A DNA stretch of 64,000 nt from an uncultured Collinsella sp. (GTDB lineage Bacteria; Actinomycetota; Coriobacteriia; Coriobacteriales; Coriobacteriaceae): positions 1-64,000 of the forward strand of contig UQLD01000009.1 in NCBI GenBank assembly GCA_900541855.1, in the 5' to 3' direction. The notes under the pieces were generated by a model. That model searched no databases, was not told where the DNA came from, and saw nothing but the letters and a program-made list of their open reading frames with translations. Below are positions 9,483 through 17,472 of this stretch, in pieces (the first letter of the stretch is position 1; each line of letters opens with the position of its first letter). The position numbers and the translations under genes are program-made.

Positions 9483-11723
9483 GTGGCAAAGAAGAAGACG
9501 AAGAACCAGCCAAAGAAAAAGCAGGTCAACGCCGAGAACGTCATCGGCCTGCACTCCGAGGTCACCGACCAGCCGATCACGCAGACGCTCGAGGTCAACT
9601 ACATGCCCTACGCCATGAGCGTCAACGTCTCGCGTGCATTCCCCGAGATCGACGGCTTTAAGCCCTCGCACCGCAAGCTGCTCTACACCATGTATAAGAT
9701 GGGTCTGCTCAAGGGCGAGCGCCAGAAGAGCGCCAACATCGTGGGCCAGACCATGAAGCTCAACCCGCACGGCGACGCCGCGATCTACGAGACGATGGTG
9801 CGCCTGGCCACCGGCAACGAGGCACTGCTCGCGCCGTTCGTTGAGTCGAAGGGCAACTTTGGCAAGTATTATTCGGGCGACCTGAGCTACGCCGCCTCGC
9901 GTTACACCGAGGCCAAGCTCTCCCCCATCAGCGCCGAGATCTTCAAGGACATCGACAAGGACCCGGTCGACTTCGTCGACAGCTACGACGGCGCTATGAA
10001 GGAGCCGCGCCTGCTGCCCACCACGTTCCCCAACATCCTTGTCTCGGCCAATAAGGGCATCGGCGTCGCCATGGCGTCCGACATCTGCGGCTTCAACCTC
10101 AACGAGGTCTGTACCGCAACGATGCACTACCTCAAGGATCCCGACTGCGACCTGCTCGAGTACATGCCCATGCCCGACTTCTCGACCGGCGGCGAAATCA
10201 TCTACCGCCGCGAGGAGATGGAAAAGATCATCGAGACCGGCCTTGGCAGCTTCCAGATTCGCTCCCGCTGGCGCTGGATTCCCGAAGAGCGCATCATCGA
10301 GGTCTACGAGATTCCCTACACCACCAAAACCGATGTCATCATCGAGCGTATCGTCAAGCTCTCCAAGGAGGGCAAGGTCAAGGAGATCGCCGATATCCGC
10401 GACGAGACCGACCTTTCGGGTCTGCGCATCGCTATCGACCTTAAGCGCGGCGTCGACCCCGACAAGCTCATGGCCAAGCTCTATCGCTCGACCACGCTGC
10501 AGGATTCGTTCTCGTGCAACTTTAACGTACTGGTCGACGGCTACCCCCGCGTTATGGGCGTGCGCCAAATCCTGCACGAGTGGGTCAAGTGGCGTATTGA
10601 GTCCACGCGTCGCCGCATTAACTTTGACCTGGGCAAAAAGACCGAGCGCCTGCACCTGCTGCACGGCCTTGAGGCAATCCTGCTCGACATCGACAAGGCG
10701 ATCGCCATCATCCGTAGCACCAAGCTCGAGGCCGAGGTCGTGCCCAACCTTATGAAGGGCTTTGACATCGACGAGACCCAGGCCGAGTTTGTTGCCGAGC
10801 TCAAGCTCCGCAACATCAACGAGGAGTACATCCTCAACCGCACCAAGGACATTGCCAAGCTTGAGGGCGAGATTGCCGAGCTTGAGAAGATCCTCTCCAG
10901 CGAGGAGAACATCAAGAAGGTCATCAGCGACGAGCTGGCCGCGGTCAACAAGAAGCACGTGATGCCGCGCCGCACGGGCAGGATCGAGCCCCATGAGGTT
11001 ATCGAGGTAAGCCTGGAGCCCGAGGTCGAGGAGTACCCGGTCACCATCATGCTCTCGCGCGATGGCTATCTCAAAAAGATGACGGACCGCGTGCTCAAAA
11101 AGGCCACCACGCTCAAGTACAAGGACGGCGACAAACCCTTTATCGAATTCCCGTCCTCCAACACCCACGAGCTGCTGGTCTTTACCAACAAGAGCCAGGT
11201 ATACAAGTGCAAGGTTGCGGCGTTTGAGGACACCAAGTCGGCCCAGCTGGGCTCGTACCTGCCCACCGACCTCGAGATGGAACCCGACGAGAGCGTGATC
11301 TGGGTCATCGACCCCGAGGACTACAAGGCCGACGTGCTGTTCGTCTTTGAGAACGGCCGCGTGGTGCGCGTCGCGCTTTCTGGATACGTCACCAAGACCA
11401 ACCGTAAGCGTCTCAAGAACGCCATCTACGGTGGCAGCAAGCTGCTGTATGCCCAGGTGCTCAAGGAGGACCGCGACATCGCGCTGGTCTCGAGCGACTA
11501 TCGTTTGATGAACTTCAACACGTCGCTGCTCAAGACCAAGACGACCACCAACACGCAGGGCGTCCAGGCCTTTACCGCCAAGAAGGGCCGCTCGGTCACC
11601 ACCGTCGGCACAACCGAAGAGATTCTTGGCGCCGGCGTCTCGGCCGAAAAGTTCACCGCGCAGAGCCTGCCTTCTGCCGGTGCCCTCATGAAGGAAAACG
11701 ACATGCCAAGTTTGTTTGACTAA
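9483..11723 (+). CDS. type IIA DNA topoisomerase A subunit (ParC/GyrA-like, divergent)
   Basis: 746 residues from a GTG with GAGGAAA upstream. The N-terminal breakage-reunion domain has the family opening YMPYAMSVNVSRAFPEIDG, FKPSHRKLLYTM, and the catalytic Tyr141 in AASRYTEAKLS. A coiled-coil arm rich in Glu/Lys lies around residues 430-490. The C-terminal domain is short and no GyrA box (QRRGGxG type) is visible, so wrapping-type negative supercoiling is unlikely and a decatenase or relaxing role is more probable. The Lys-rich start (KKKTKNQPKKKQ) is unusual. It pairs with the B subunit immediately upstream. Confidence 0.9.
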   Translation: MAKKKTKNQPKKKQVNAENVIGLHSEVTDQPITQTLEVNYMPYAMSVNVSRAFPEIDGFKPSHRKLLYTMYKMGLLKGERQKSANIVGQTMKLNPHGDAAIYETMVRLATGNEALLAPFVESKGNFGKYYSGDLSYAASRYTEAKLSPISAEIFKDIDKDPVDFVDSYDGAMKEPRLLPTTFPNILVSANKGIGVAMASDICGFNLNEVCTATMHYLKDPDCDLLEYMPMPDFSTGGEIIYRREEMEKIIETGLGSFQIRSRWRWIPEERIIEVYEIPYTTKTDVIIERIVKLSKEGKVKEIADIRDETDLSGLRIAIDLKRGVDPDKLMAKLYRSTTLQDSFSCNFNVLVDGYPRVMGVRQILHEWVKWRIESTRRRINFDLGKKTERLHLLHGLEAILLDIDKAIAIIRSTKLEAEVVPNLMKGFDIDETQAEFVAELKLRNINEEYILNRTKDIAKLEGEIAELEKILSSEENIKKVISDELAAVNKKHVMPRRTGRIEPHEVIEVSLEPEVEEYPVTIMLSRDGYLKKMTDRVLKKATTLKYKDGDKPFIEFPSSNTHELLVFTNKSQVYKCKVAAFEDTKSAQLGSYLPTDLEMEPDESVIWVIDPEDYKADVLFVFENGRVVRVALSGYVTKTNRKRLKNAIYGGSKLLYAQVLKEDRDIALVSSDYRLMNFNTSLLKTKTTTNTQGVQAFTAKKGRSVTTVGTTEEILGAGVSAEKFTAQSLPSAGALMKENDMPSLFD

Positions 11724-11759
11724 AACAACGGTGGCCAAACCGTCATGGTTTTACAAAGC

Positions 11760-11802
11760 AGCGGGGCCCGGAGCGCAGCAACATCGCGCCCCGGGCCCCG
11801 CT
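11760..11802 (+). terminator. strong GC hairpin after topoisomerase operon
   Basis: AGCGGGGCCCGG plus GCGC pair with the complementary strand ending at 11802: a 17-bp stem with one mismatch and a 9-nt loop. No T run follows, so intrinsic termination is likely but not certain. Confidence 0.6.
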
Positions 11803-11865
11803 CGTTGCGGAGGTCATCCTCGGAAATGTCGACGATACGGGGGCTTCCCGCACCGTCCTAAGCCG

Positions 11866-11922
11866 TTAGCAAAACTCGCAAAAGTTAGCAAAAGTTGCAA
11901 AAATTAGCAAAACTTGCAAAGG
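11866..11922 (+). repeat. three tandem 19-bp repeats
   Basis: Units at 11866-11884, 11885-11903 and 11904-11922 follow the pattern TTAGCAAAAnTnGCAAAnn with a few substitutions. The last unit runs into the ribosome-site-like AAAGGAG in front of the broken ATPase gene. They could be an iteron-like binding site or slippage expansion; nothing else of this kind is in the window. Confidence 0.75.
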
Positions 11923-11929
11923 AGCCACC

Positions 11930-12397
11930 ATGGAGTACAGCAAATGGCTCCGCCATGCCAGGCATGCTCGAAGATATTATCGAGCGAACCAAAGAAGCGG
12001 CAGATAGCTACCTTTCACAGTCTCACGCACGCATGAACGGCGTTCAAATTGGTCCAGTGGGCATCGATTGGACATATGTTCAAGAAGCCCAGGGCAACTG
12101 GCGCACGTGCATGAATGGCATCTTCAGGCAACTCGAGAAGCATGGCATCGGGCTTCTCTCGAAACGACCTATCGAGAGCTTTCCGATAAAGACATTGAGT
12201 TTTTGCTCGCGATGCTGCCCGATTCTGGCCCCAGCAGGGTCTCGGAGATAGCCAAACGCATGGGCGTCGCCAGCAACTACGCAAGCCAATACAAACGCCG
12301 CCTCCTGGAGGACGGCGTCATTGGAGAACGCGGGCGTGGTCTCGTTGGCTTTGACATTCCCGCGTTCAGGGAATTCTTGAACGAGAAGGCGTTTTAG
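11930..12397 (+). pseudogene. remnant of an AAA ATPase gene with C-terminal winged helix
   Basis: Two pieces in different frames look like one former ATP-binding protein. The first (frame of 11895-12160, e.g. GMLEDIIERTKEAADSYL and VGIDWTY) resembles the middle of the ATPase up to a point just before Walker B. The second (to 12397) has DKDIEFLLAMLPD and a winged helix RVSEIAKRMGVASNYASQY, typical of the C-terminus. The part between, including Walker B and sensor regions, is gone, as is the P-loop at the start. The ATG at 11930 has a good AAAGGAG but reads only 25 codons. I take it as a decayed gene. Family recognition is from memory of similar coriobacterial proteins. Confidence 0.6.
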
Positions 12398-12424
12398 CAC
12401 GCCGGAATTGTCCGCGGAAGCATC

Positions 12425-12496
12425 AACGCATGGCAATCAGCATTCCTCTTGGTAAGGATAGCAAGCATTTTCCACCAACACCGATTGCCATGCGTT
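12425..12496. repeat. 14-bp inverted repeat with 44-nt loop
   Basis: AACGCATGGCAATC (12425-12438) is exactly repeated in inverted orientation at 12483-12496. It lies between the end of the ATPase remnant and the convergent reductase gene. It may be a bidirectional terminator, but the loop is long and no clean T tract follows. Confidence 0.6.
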
Positions 12497-12506
12497 CTTC
12501 TTGCCC

Positions 12507-13037
12507 TTAGGCGAGCTTGCGAGCGAGCTCTCGCACCTCTTCCAACTTGGGCGACGATGCCATGCTATCGCGCTCGGTCATACCGCTGATGGTGATAATG
12601 CCTTGGTCCTCCCACTTGCAGTACGCGCAGGTTGACTTGTACATAGCGATCGCCGCATCATAGACGCCCTCGCTGTGGCTATCAAGCAAAAGGGCCGTCT
12701 TGGTGAACGGGAAGCCCGTAGCACCGAAGGCGTACAGGCGGTCGATGGCGGCCTTCTCCTGCGCAGTAATATCAAACCAGTAGATAGGCGAAGCGAAGAC
12801 AACCATATCGGCGCCTTTCAGCGACTCGATCACGTCGGCCATGTCATCCTTCTGTACACAGACGCCCTCATGGGTAAAGCAGTACTGGCATCCCAGACAA
12901 CCAGCGATCTTTTTGCCGGCAACGCGGACGACCTCGACCGTATGGCCGGCCTCGCGCGCGGTCTCGGCAAACGCCTCGACCATGGTGTCGGTATTGGCTC
13001 CCTTGCGCGGGCTACCACTCAATACAACGATATTCAT
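12507..13037 (-). CDS. flavodoxin-family NAD(P)H-dependent FMN oxidoreductase
   Basis: 176 residues, full length for this family. The N-terminal FMN phosphate-binding loop is LSGSPRKGANTD, and ASPIYWF is the second flavin contact. The Cys pair in GCLGCQYCFTHEGVC is typical of the iron-sulfur-flavoprotein/NADPH-FMN reductase group found in anaerobes and may carry a cluster or a redox disulfide. AAGGAGGGAG sits in front of the ATG at 13037. The gene is downstream of the TetR regulator on the same strand and may be controlled by it. Probable role: electron transfer to quinones, azo or nitro compounds, or oxidant defence; the substrate cannot be told from sequence. Confidence 0.9.
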   Translation of the reverse strand: MNIVVLSGSPRKGANTDTMVEAFAETAREAGHTVEVVRVAGKKIAGCLGCQYCFTHEGVCVQKDDMADVIESLKGADMVVFASPIYWFDITAQEKAAIDRLYAFGATGFPFTKTALLLDSHSEGVYDAAIAMYKSTCAYCKWEDQGIITISGMTERDSMASSPKLEEVRELARKLA

Positions 13038-13243
13038 AGAAATCTCCCTCCTTCATGCCGCAGGCGCACGGCACGCATTTTGTTGTAACCAAAACGTATG
13101 GAGTTATTCAATCGCCAGCAGACCATATCTCTTGTTCAAGTTCCCTAAAGAAGCTCAAGACGATTGCAATTGCCTCATGCAACATCGAAAACCAAAGAGG
13201 GGCCATAGCAACGTCGCCTGCCTGAAATGGCATACGGTCAAGA

Positions 13244-13798
13244 TCAACTACGGGAATCGTGATGAGCCGATACCGCTCGCATGCCCCCTTCGGAATAGGC
13301 GCTGAGCAGCTCCTGGGCGTGGGCGAACTCGGGCCCTCGCCTCCAACCGAGCAGGCGGTTGACCGCGAGATTTCCCTGGACGTTGTGGACGAAGAGCAGA
13401 TAGGCGTCCTCGCGCGAAAGCCCGGTCTTCTCCATGATCGAGGGAACCATCTGCTCAGCGCCGCGCTCGACGACACGCTGTGCCACCCGGGTGTACGCAT
13501 CGTCATCCGAGTAGAGCAGATAATAGTCATCGTTTGCCGGCGGGCGCTGGCAGAGGGCGCCCGCCTCCGTTCCCTCGAGTGGGGGCGCCGCCGCCAGGGC
13601 CTCGTCGATAAGCGCGTCGAGCAGCGCAAACTTGTCCTCGTAGTGCAAATAGAACGTGCCGCGGTTGATATCAGCGCAGCGGCAGATATCCGCCACCGTC
13701 ATCTTCGCGAAGCCGACCTCGGCCAGCAGCGCAAAGAACGCCTCCCGTATGACCGAGAGCGTATAGCGTCGGCGACGATCGATCTTCCCCGATTCCAT
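13244..13798 (-). CDS. TetR/AcrR-family regulator, C-terminus probably frameshifted
   Basis: 184 residues from ATG 13798, chosen because GGAGGGG lies 2 nt upstream. The N-terminal helix-turn-helix is clear (MTVADICRCADINRGTFYLHY). The ligand domain reads normally to SEGGMRAV and then ends with AHHDSRS at 13244. In another minus-strand frame the sequence continues in a protein-like way to 13108 (AMAPLWFSMLHEAIAIVLSFF), which resembles the missing last helices of this family. A single-base indel near 13265 would explain this; it may be a natural frameshift or an assembly error. The gene diverges from the sirtuin operon and probably represses it. Confidence 0.8.
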   Translation of the reverse strand: MESGKIDRRRRYTLSVIREAFFALLAEVGFAKMTVADICRCADINRGTFYLHYEDKFALLDALIDEALAAAPPLEGTEAGALCQRPPANDDYYLLYSDDDAYTRVAQRVVERGAEQMVPSIMEKTGLSREDAYLLFVHNVQGNLAVNRLLGWRRGPEFAHAQELLSAYSEGGMRAVSAHHDSRS

Positions 13799-13863
13799 GG
13801 CCCCTCCAATTGCAGCGCTCAACAATATCCAGAAGCCGCTCGTTTATCGACAGCAGCTCGAAA

Positions 13864-13941
13864 CTGTTCATTGCTCTGACGCAAATCAACATTGATACTT
13901 TTTATAGACACCTGTTCATTGTAGTTGAAAGAGAGTATCAA
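13864..13941 (+). promoter_or_regulatory. promoter/operator region of the sirtuin operon
   Basis: TTGCTC (13871-13876), a 17-nt spacer and GATACT (13894-13899) form a candidate promoter. TTGATACT (13892-13899), overlapping that -10, is repeated inverted as AGTATCAA at 13934-13941. CTGTTCATTG occurs as a direct repeat at 13864-13873 and 13912-13921. Either pair could be the TetR operator in this divergent intergenic space. Confidence 0.45.
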
Positions 13942-14907
13942 GTGACTCTATACGAGCGGCTCGTTATCGAACTCACCAACCAATCGTTTTCCCATCAGGC
14001 CGCCTACCGCACCGGCGGCACGCCCCATGAACTGAGTGCCCGCGAGCCCGAGCCCTACGACCAGCAAATCGAAACGTTTGCCCGCATGATCGATGAAGCC
14101 GATTGCGTGCTTGTAGGCGGGGCCTCCGGGCTCTCCGCGGCGGGCGGCGGCGACTTCTACTACGAGGACAACGCGACCTATCGCAGGCATTTCGGCAAAT
14201 TCGCCGAGCGCTACGGTTTCAGAGGCGCCTTTGAAGGGTCGTCCTACCGCTGGCCCACCGCCGAGTCGCGCTGGGGCTACCTTGCCACCTTCCTCGACAC
14301 CACGCTCAACGCCCCGCTGCGCGGGCCCTACAAAGATCTCGACGCCATTCTTACCGAGAAAGACTTCTTCGTTCTCACCACCAACCAGGACACGCAGTTC
14401 ATGAAAATCTACCCTTGGGAGAAGGTGGCAGAGATCCAAGGCGACCACCGCTTCTTCCAGTGCTCCCGTTGCTGTACCGACGAGGTATGGGACGCCATCG
14501 AGCCGGTCTCTCGTATGGTAGAGGCCATGGGAGACGGCCTAGAGGTTCCGACAGAACTCGTGCCACGCTGCCCGCACTGCGGGTCAGAGGCGTTCCCTTG
14601 GGTTCGCGGCTACGGCAACTTCCTGCAGGGCGAGCTCTACGAGGAGCAGTACCGCAAGGTGTCCGACTGGCTCGACGCGCACGCGCGGCAGAAGATTCTC
14701 TTCCTTGAGCTGGGCGTGGGCCGCATGACGCCCGCGTTTATTCAGGAGCCGTTCTGGGCCCTCACAGCGCAGTTGCCGCAGGCTGGCTACATCGCCGTGA
14801 ACAACAGGACGCAGTTTCTCCCCCGTGCAATCGAGGATCGGGGGCTCGCCGTTCGTGCCGATATCGCCGACGTGCTCGCCGACGTGCGCAAGATGCTGGG
14901 TAGGTAG
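13942..14907 (+). CDS. class M sirtuin-like protein 1 (SIR2 family, zinc-binding)
   Basis: About 321 residues from a GTG at 13942 with AAAGAGAG upstream; the frame is open further upstream but that part overlaps the divergent promoter, so the start is uncertain. The Rossmann NAD loop is VLVGGASGLSAAGG, the sirtuin TQNxD equivalent is TTNQDTQF, and a zinc knuckle is CSRCC with CPHCG. The segment RRHFGKFAERYGF and the SRWGY motif match the SirTM class, which in other bacteria are protein ADP-ribosyltransferases rather than deacetylases. The usual catalytic HG is replaced by IQGDH. SirTM operons normally include a macrodomain hydrolase, a GcvH-like carrier and LplA2; none of these is here. First gene of three in a row. 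Confidence 0.85.
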   Translation: MTLYERLVIELTNQSFSHQAAYRTGGTPHELSAREPEPYDQQIETFARMIDEADCVLVGGASGLSAAGGGDFYYEDNATYRRHFGKFAERYGFRGAFEGSSYRWPTAESRWGYLATFLDTTLNAPLRGPYKDLDAILTEKDFFVLTTNQDTQFMKIYPWEKVAEIQGDHRFFQCSRCCTDEVWDAIEPVSRMVEAMGDGLEVPTELVPRCPHCGSEAFPWVRGYGNFLQGELYEEQYRKVSDWLDAHARQKILFLELGVGRMTPAFIQEPFWALTAQLPQAGYIAVNNRTQFLPRAIEDRGLAVRADIADVLADVRKMLGR

Positions 14908-14910
14908 CGC

Positions 14911-15609
14911 ATGAAAACGGTAAAAGCGGTTCGCATCGGCCAGGCACTTGCCGAGGCGGATCTTGTCATCATCGGCGCCAGCAACGGGCTCGACATGGCG
15001 GAGGGGCTCAATCTCTTCTGCGCCGACGCCCATTTCCGAGAGGCATACGGGAACCTCGCCCAGGCCGACGGCATCGGCTGCATACTGCAGGGGCTCGCCT
15101 CTCCAGATGCAAGCGTACGACGCCGATGGGCCGAGCGGTTCCATCAAAAGGAGTATGTCGAGTATGAGCCCAGCCCGCTCATGAACGAGCTGCGGCATCT
15201 TACGGAGCACGCCGACACCTACGTGATCACGTGCAATATTGACGGGCACTTCGTACGCGCAGGGTTCAATGAGGGTCGCGTGCTCGAGACGGAGGGGAGC
15301 ATACGCACGTCGATTGACGAGCGGCGTCTCGCCCATCCAGATGCCCTCGCCATGGCACAGCTCGAAGAGCTCGCACACCTTGTGCAAGCCCATCGCAACC
15401 ACAAGGTTGCCATCCTCGAACTTGGTGTGGGACTGCGCAACGGCGTCATAAAGCGCATGCTCGCTCAGGTCGCGAACGTCTGCGAACACGCCACCTACAT
15501 CGTGTTCAACTACAGTCAGGCCCTGGCGCCCGATGCATCGTGCGAGACAATTCTCGTTGACGGCGATATGGCCCCGGCTTTTGAGGAGATCGCCCGATGC
15601 CGCCTCTAG
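14911..15609 (+). CDS. class M sirtuin-like protein 2, short, without zinc knuckle
   Basis: 232 residues, starting 3 bp after the previous stop. It keeps the NAD-loop region (LVIIGASNGLDMAEG), the TxNxD equivalent (ITCNIDGHF) and the C-terminal ELGVGLRNG segment shared with its neighbours. It lacks both CxxC pairs and is about 90 residues shorter than its neighbours. Changes in the Gly-rich loop and loss of zinc suggest altered or lost catalysis; it could be a regulatory subunit of the flanking enzymes. It overlaps the next gene by 13 bp, so the three are translated from one message. Confidence 0.8.
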   Translation: MKTVKAVRIGQALAEADLVIIGASNGLDMAEGLNLFCADAHFREAYGNLAQADGIGCILQGLASPDASVRRRWAERFHQKEYVEYEPSPLMNELRHLTEHADTYVITCNIDGHFVRAGFNEGRVLETEGSIRTSIDERRLAHPDALAMAQLEELAHLVQAHRNHKVAILELGVGLRNGVIKRMLAQVANVCEHATYIVFNYSQALAPDASCETILVDGDMAPAFEEIARCRL

Positions 15610-16445
15610 AAAGAGAAGCGATGAGGCTTCGAAGCCTTATCGACGATGCCGACGCCATCATCGTCGGCATCGGCTCGGGCATGTCGAGCGCCGCCGGGTT
15701 CAACCATTACAACCACGCGGGCATGACGCGTGCCGGAATGGCGGACTGGCAGCAAGCCTTTGGCTTCAAGAGCCTTTTCGACGGCTTCTACCACCTCTAC
15801 CCCAGCCTCGAGCAGCAATGGGCCTACTACGCGCGATACATCGATTTCATGCTGCGCGAGCCTGCCTCGCAGCCCTATCTTGACCTGCGGTCCCTCATCG
15901 GCCATAAGGATTACTTCATCCTGAGCACCAATGTGGACACCCAGGTCGAGAAGACGTTTCCTGCCGAGAGGACCTGCAACTATCAGGGAAGCTTCGCGCA
16001 CCTTCAGTGCAAGCAACCATGTTGCGACGAGATCTTCGATGCGAGTCCCCACGTCGAGCGCATGCTCGCAGGCATGGCGGGGTTCGAGATCCGCAGCGAG
16101 GATGTCCCCCGATGCCCGCACTGCGGTTGGCAGCTTGTGCCGTGGGTGCGCGACGACACGTTTTTGCAGGGCACGGCATGGCGCGAGGGCCTCGAACGAT
16201 ATGAGCACTTCATGCGCGAGCGCGGCGATGGCCGCGTGCTGTTGCTGGAGCTCGGCGTGGGCGAGATGACCCCCGGCATCATCACGCTCCCGTTCTGGAG
16301 TATGACCGCAAAGCTGCCGGATGCGCATCTGTTAAGCGTAAACATCTCGGGCGACTCAGCTCCGCTGCAGCTCGGGAGCAAGGCGGAGGCGATTCAGGCG
16401 GATTTGGGCATGTTGCTCTCGGCGACGCAGGCAAGCGGCGAATGA
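15597..16445 (+). CDS. class M sirtuin-like protein 3 (SIR2 family, zinc-binding)
   Basis: 282 residues, overlapping the previous gene. NAD loop IIVGIGSGMSSAAGFNHY, TxNxD equivalent LSTNVDTQVEK, and zinc knuckle CKQPCC with CPHCG. It retains QQWAYYARYID, a hallmark of the SirTM class. It is more typical of the class than protein 1 and is likely an active NAD-dependent ADP-ribosyltransferase or deacylase. The target protein is unknown because no lipoyl-carrier protein gene lies nearby. The operon appears to end here; a divergent hydrolase operon converges from the right. Confidence 0.86.
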   Translation: MPPLEREAMRLRSLIDDADAIIVGIGSGMSSAAGFNHYNHAGMTRAGMADWQQAFGFKSLFDGFYHLYPSLEQQWAYYARYIDFMLREPASQPYLDLRSLIGHKDYFILSTNVDTQVEKTFPAERTCNYQGSFAHLQCKQPCCDEIFDASPHVERMLAGMAGFEIRSEDVPRCPHCGWQLVPWVRDDTFLQGTAWREGLERYEHFMRERGDGRVLLLELGVGEMTPGIITLPFWSMTAKLPDAHLLSVNISGDSAPLQLGSKAEAIQADLGMLLSATQASGE

Positions 16446-16498
16446 CGCGGAGTGAGTTTTAGCCACGGTCGCCACCAAGTTGAAAAACAAGGCTCGCC

Positions 16499-17470
16499 TT
16501 ATTTCAGATATTCCTTAAAGAAGGTTTTCAGCTTCCCAAACGGAATGATGTCTACCTGATCGTAAAGGTCAGTATGGCTGGCACCGGGGATAATGAGCAA
16601 TTCCTTGTTGTCCCCCGTCAGCTTGCCATACGCGGTTTCGCTGAAATAGCGGGAGTGCGCCTTCTCGCCGTGCACCAGCAGCACGGCGGAGCGGATCTCG
16701 CCGGCGTACTGCAGAATCGGCATATTCATAAACGACAGCGAAGACGTCGCATTCCAGCCACCGTTGGAGTTCAGGCTGCGGGGATGATAGCCTCGCGGAG
16801 TTTTATAGTAGGCGTAATAGTCCGCTACAAACTGCGGCGCATCCTCCGGTAGCGGATCGACCACGCCGCCCGCCAGCGCATAGCTGCCGTTTTTATAGTC
16901 CTCGGTGCGCTGTACATTCAGCGCTTTCCGCTTTTCGAAGCGTGCCTGCTCAGAATCCTCGGCGTCAAAATAGCCGTTGGCGGTCACGCGGGTCATGTCG
17001 TACATCGTCATGGCCGCGGTAGCTTTGATGCGGGTGTCGATGGCCGCCGCATTGATTGCCATGCCGCCCCAACCGCAGATGCCGATGATGCCGATACGCT
17101 CCGGGTCAACGCTTTCCTGCACAGAGAGGAAATCCACCGCTGCGCAGAAGTCCTCGGTGTTGATGTCCGGCGATGCTACGTAGCGGGGCGTGCCGCCGCT
17201 CTCGCCGGTATAGGACGGGTCAAAGGCAATTGCGAAAAAGCCCAGCTCCGCCATTTTCTGCGCGTACAGACCGGAGGACTGCTCCTTCACCGCGCCAAAC
17301 GGGCCGCTGACGGCGATGGCGGGCAACTTGCCTTCCGCGTTCTTAGGCACGTACACGTCGGCCGCCAGCGTGACGCCGTATCGGCTGTGGAAGGTCGCTT
17401 TGCTGTGCTCAACCTTGTCGCTTTTGGGGAATACCTTGTCCCATTCCTGCGTCAGTTTCAACTGCTCCAT
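16499..17470 (-). CDS. alpha/beta hydrolase (dienelactone hydrolase-like)
   Basis: 323 residues. The core has AIAVSGPFGAVKEQ, an acid-loop region DPSYTGESGG and a nucleophile-elbow region GIICGWGG-like (GIGIIGICGWGGMA) in which Cys rather than Ser occupies the expected position. The C-terminal His is in PGASHTDLYD. Similar proteins in Firmicutes and E. coli (YcjY group) act on unknown esters or as acyl carriers. It starts 2 bp after the decarboxylase-cupin gene, so the two are one operon. Substrate unknown. The Cys nucleophile is like dienelactone hydrolase, but the pattern is not identical. Confidence 0.85.
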   Translation of the reverse strand: MEQLKLTQEWDKVFPKSDKVEHSKATFHSRYGVTLAADVYVPKNAEGKLPAIAVSGPFGAVKEQSSGLYAQKMAELGFFAIAFDPSYTGESGGTPRYVASPDINTEDFCAAVDFLSVQESVDPERIGIIGICGWGGMAINAAAIDTRIKATAAMTMYDMTRVTANGYFDAEDSEQARFEKRKALNVQRTEDYKNGSYALAGGVVDPLPEDAPQFVADYYAYYKTPRGYHPRSLNSNGGWNATSSLSFMNMPILQYAGEIRSAVLLVHGEKAHSRYFSETAYGKLTGDNKELLIIPGASHTDLYDQVDIIPFGKLKTFFKEYLK

Positions 17471-17472
17471 GC

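Noticed and set aside
8334..11738. 1134-codon open frame on the minus strand
   Set aside because: It is antisense to both topoisomerase genes and arises from biased codon use; its composition has no domain and no ribosome site.
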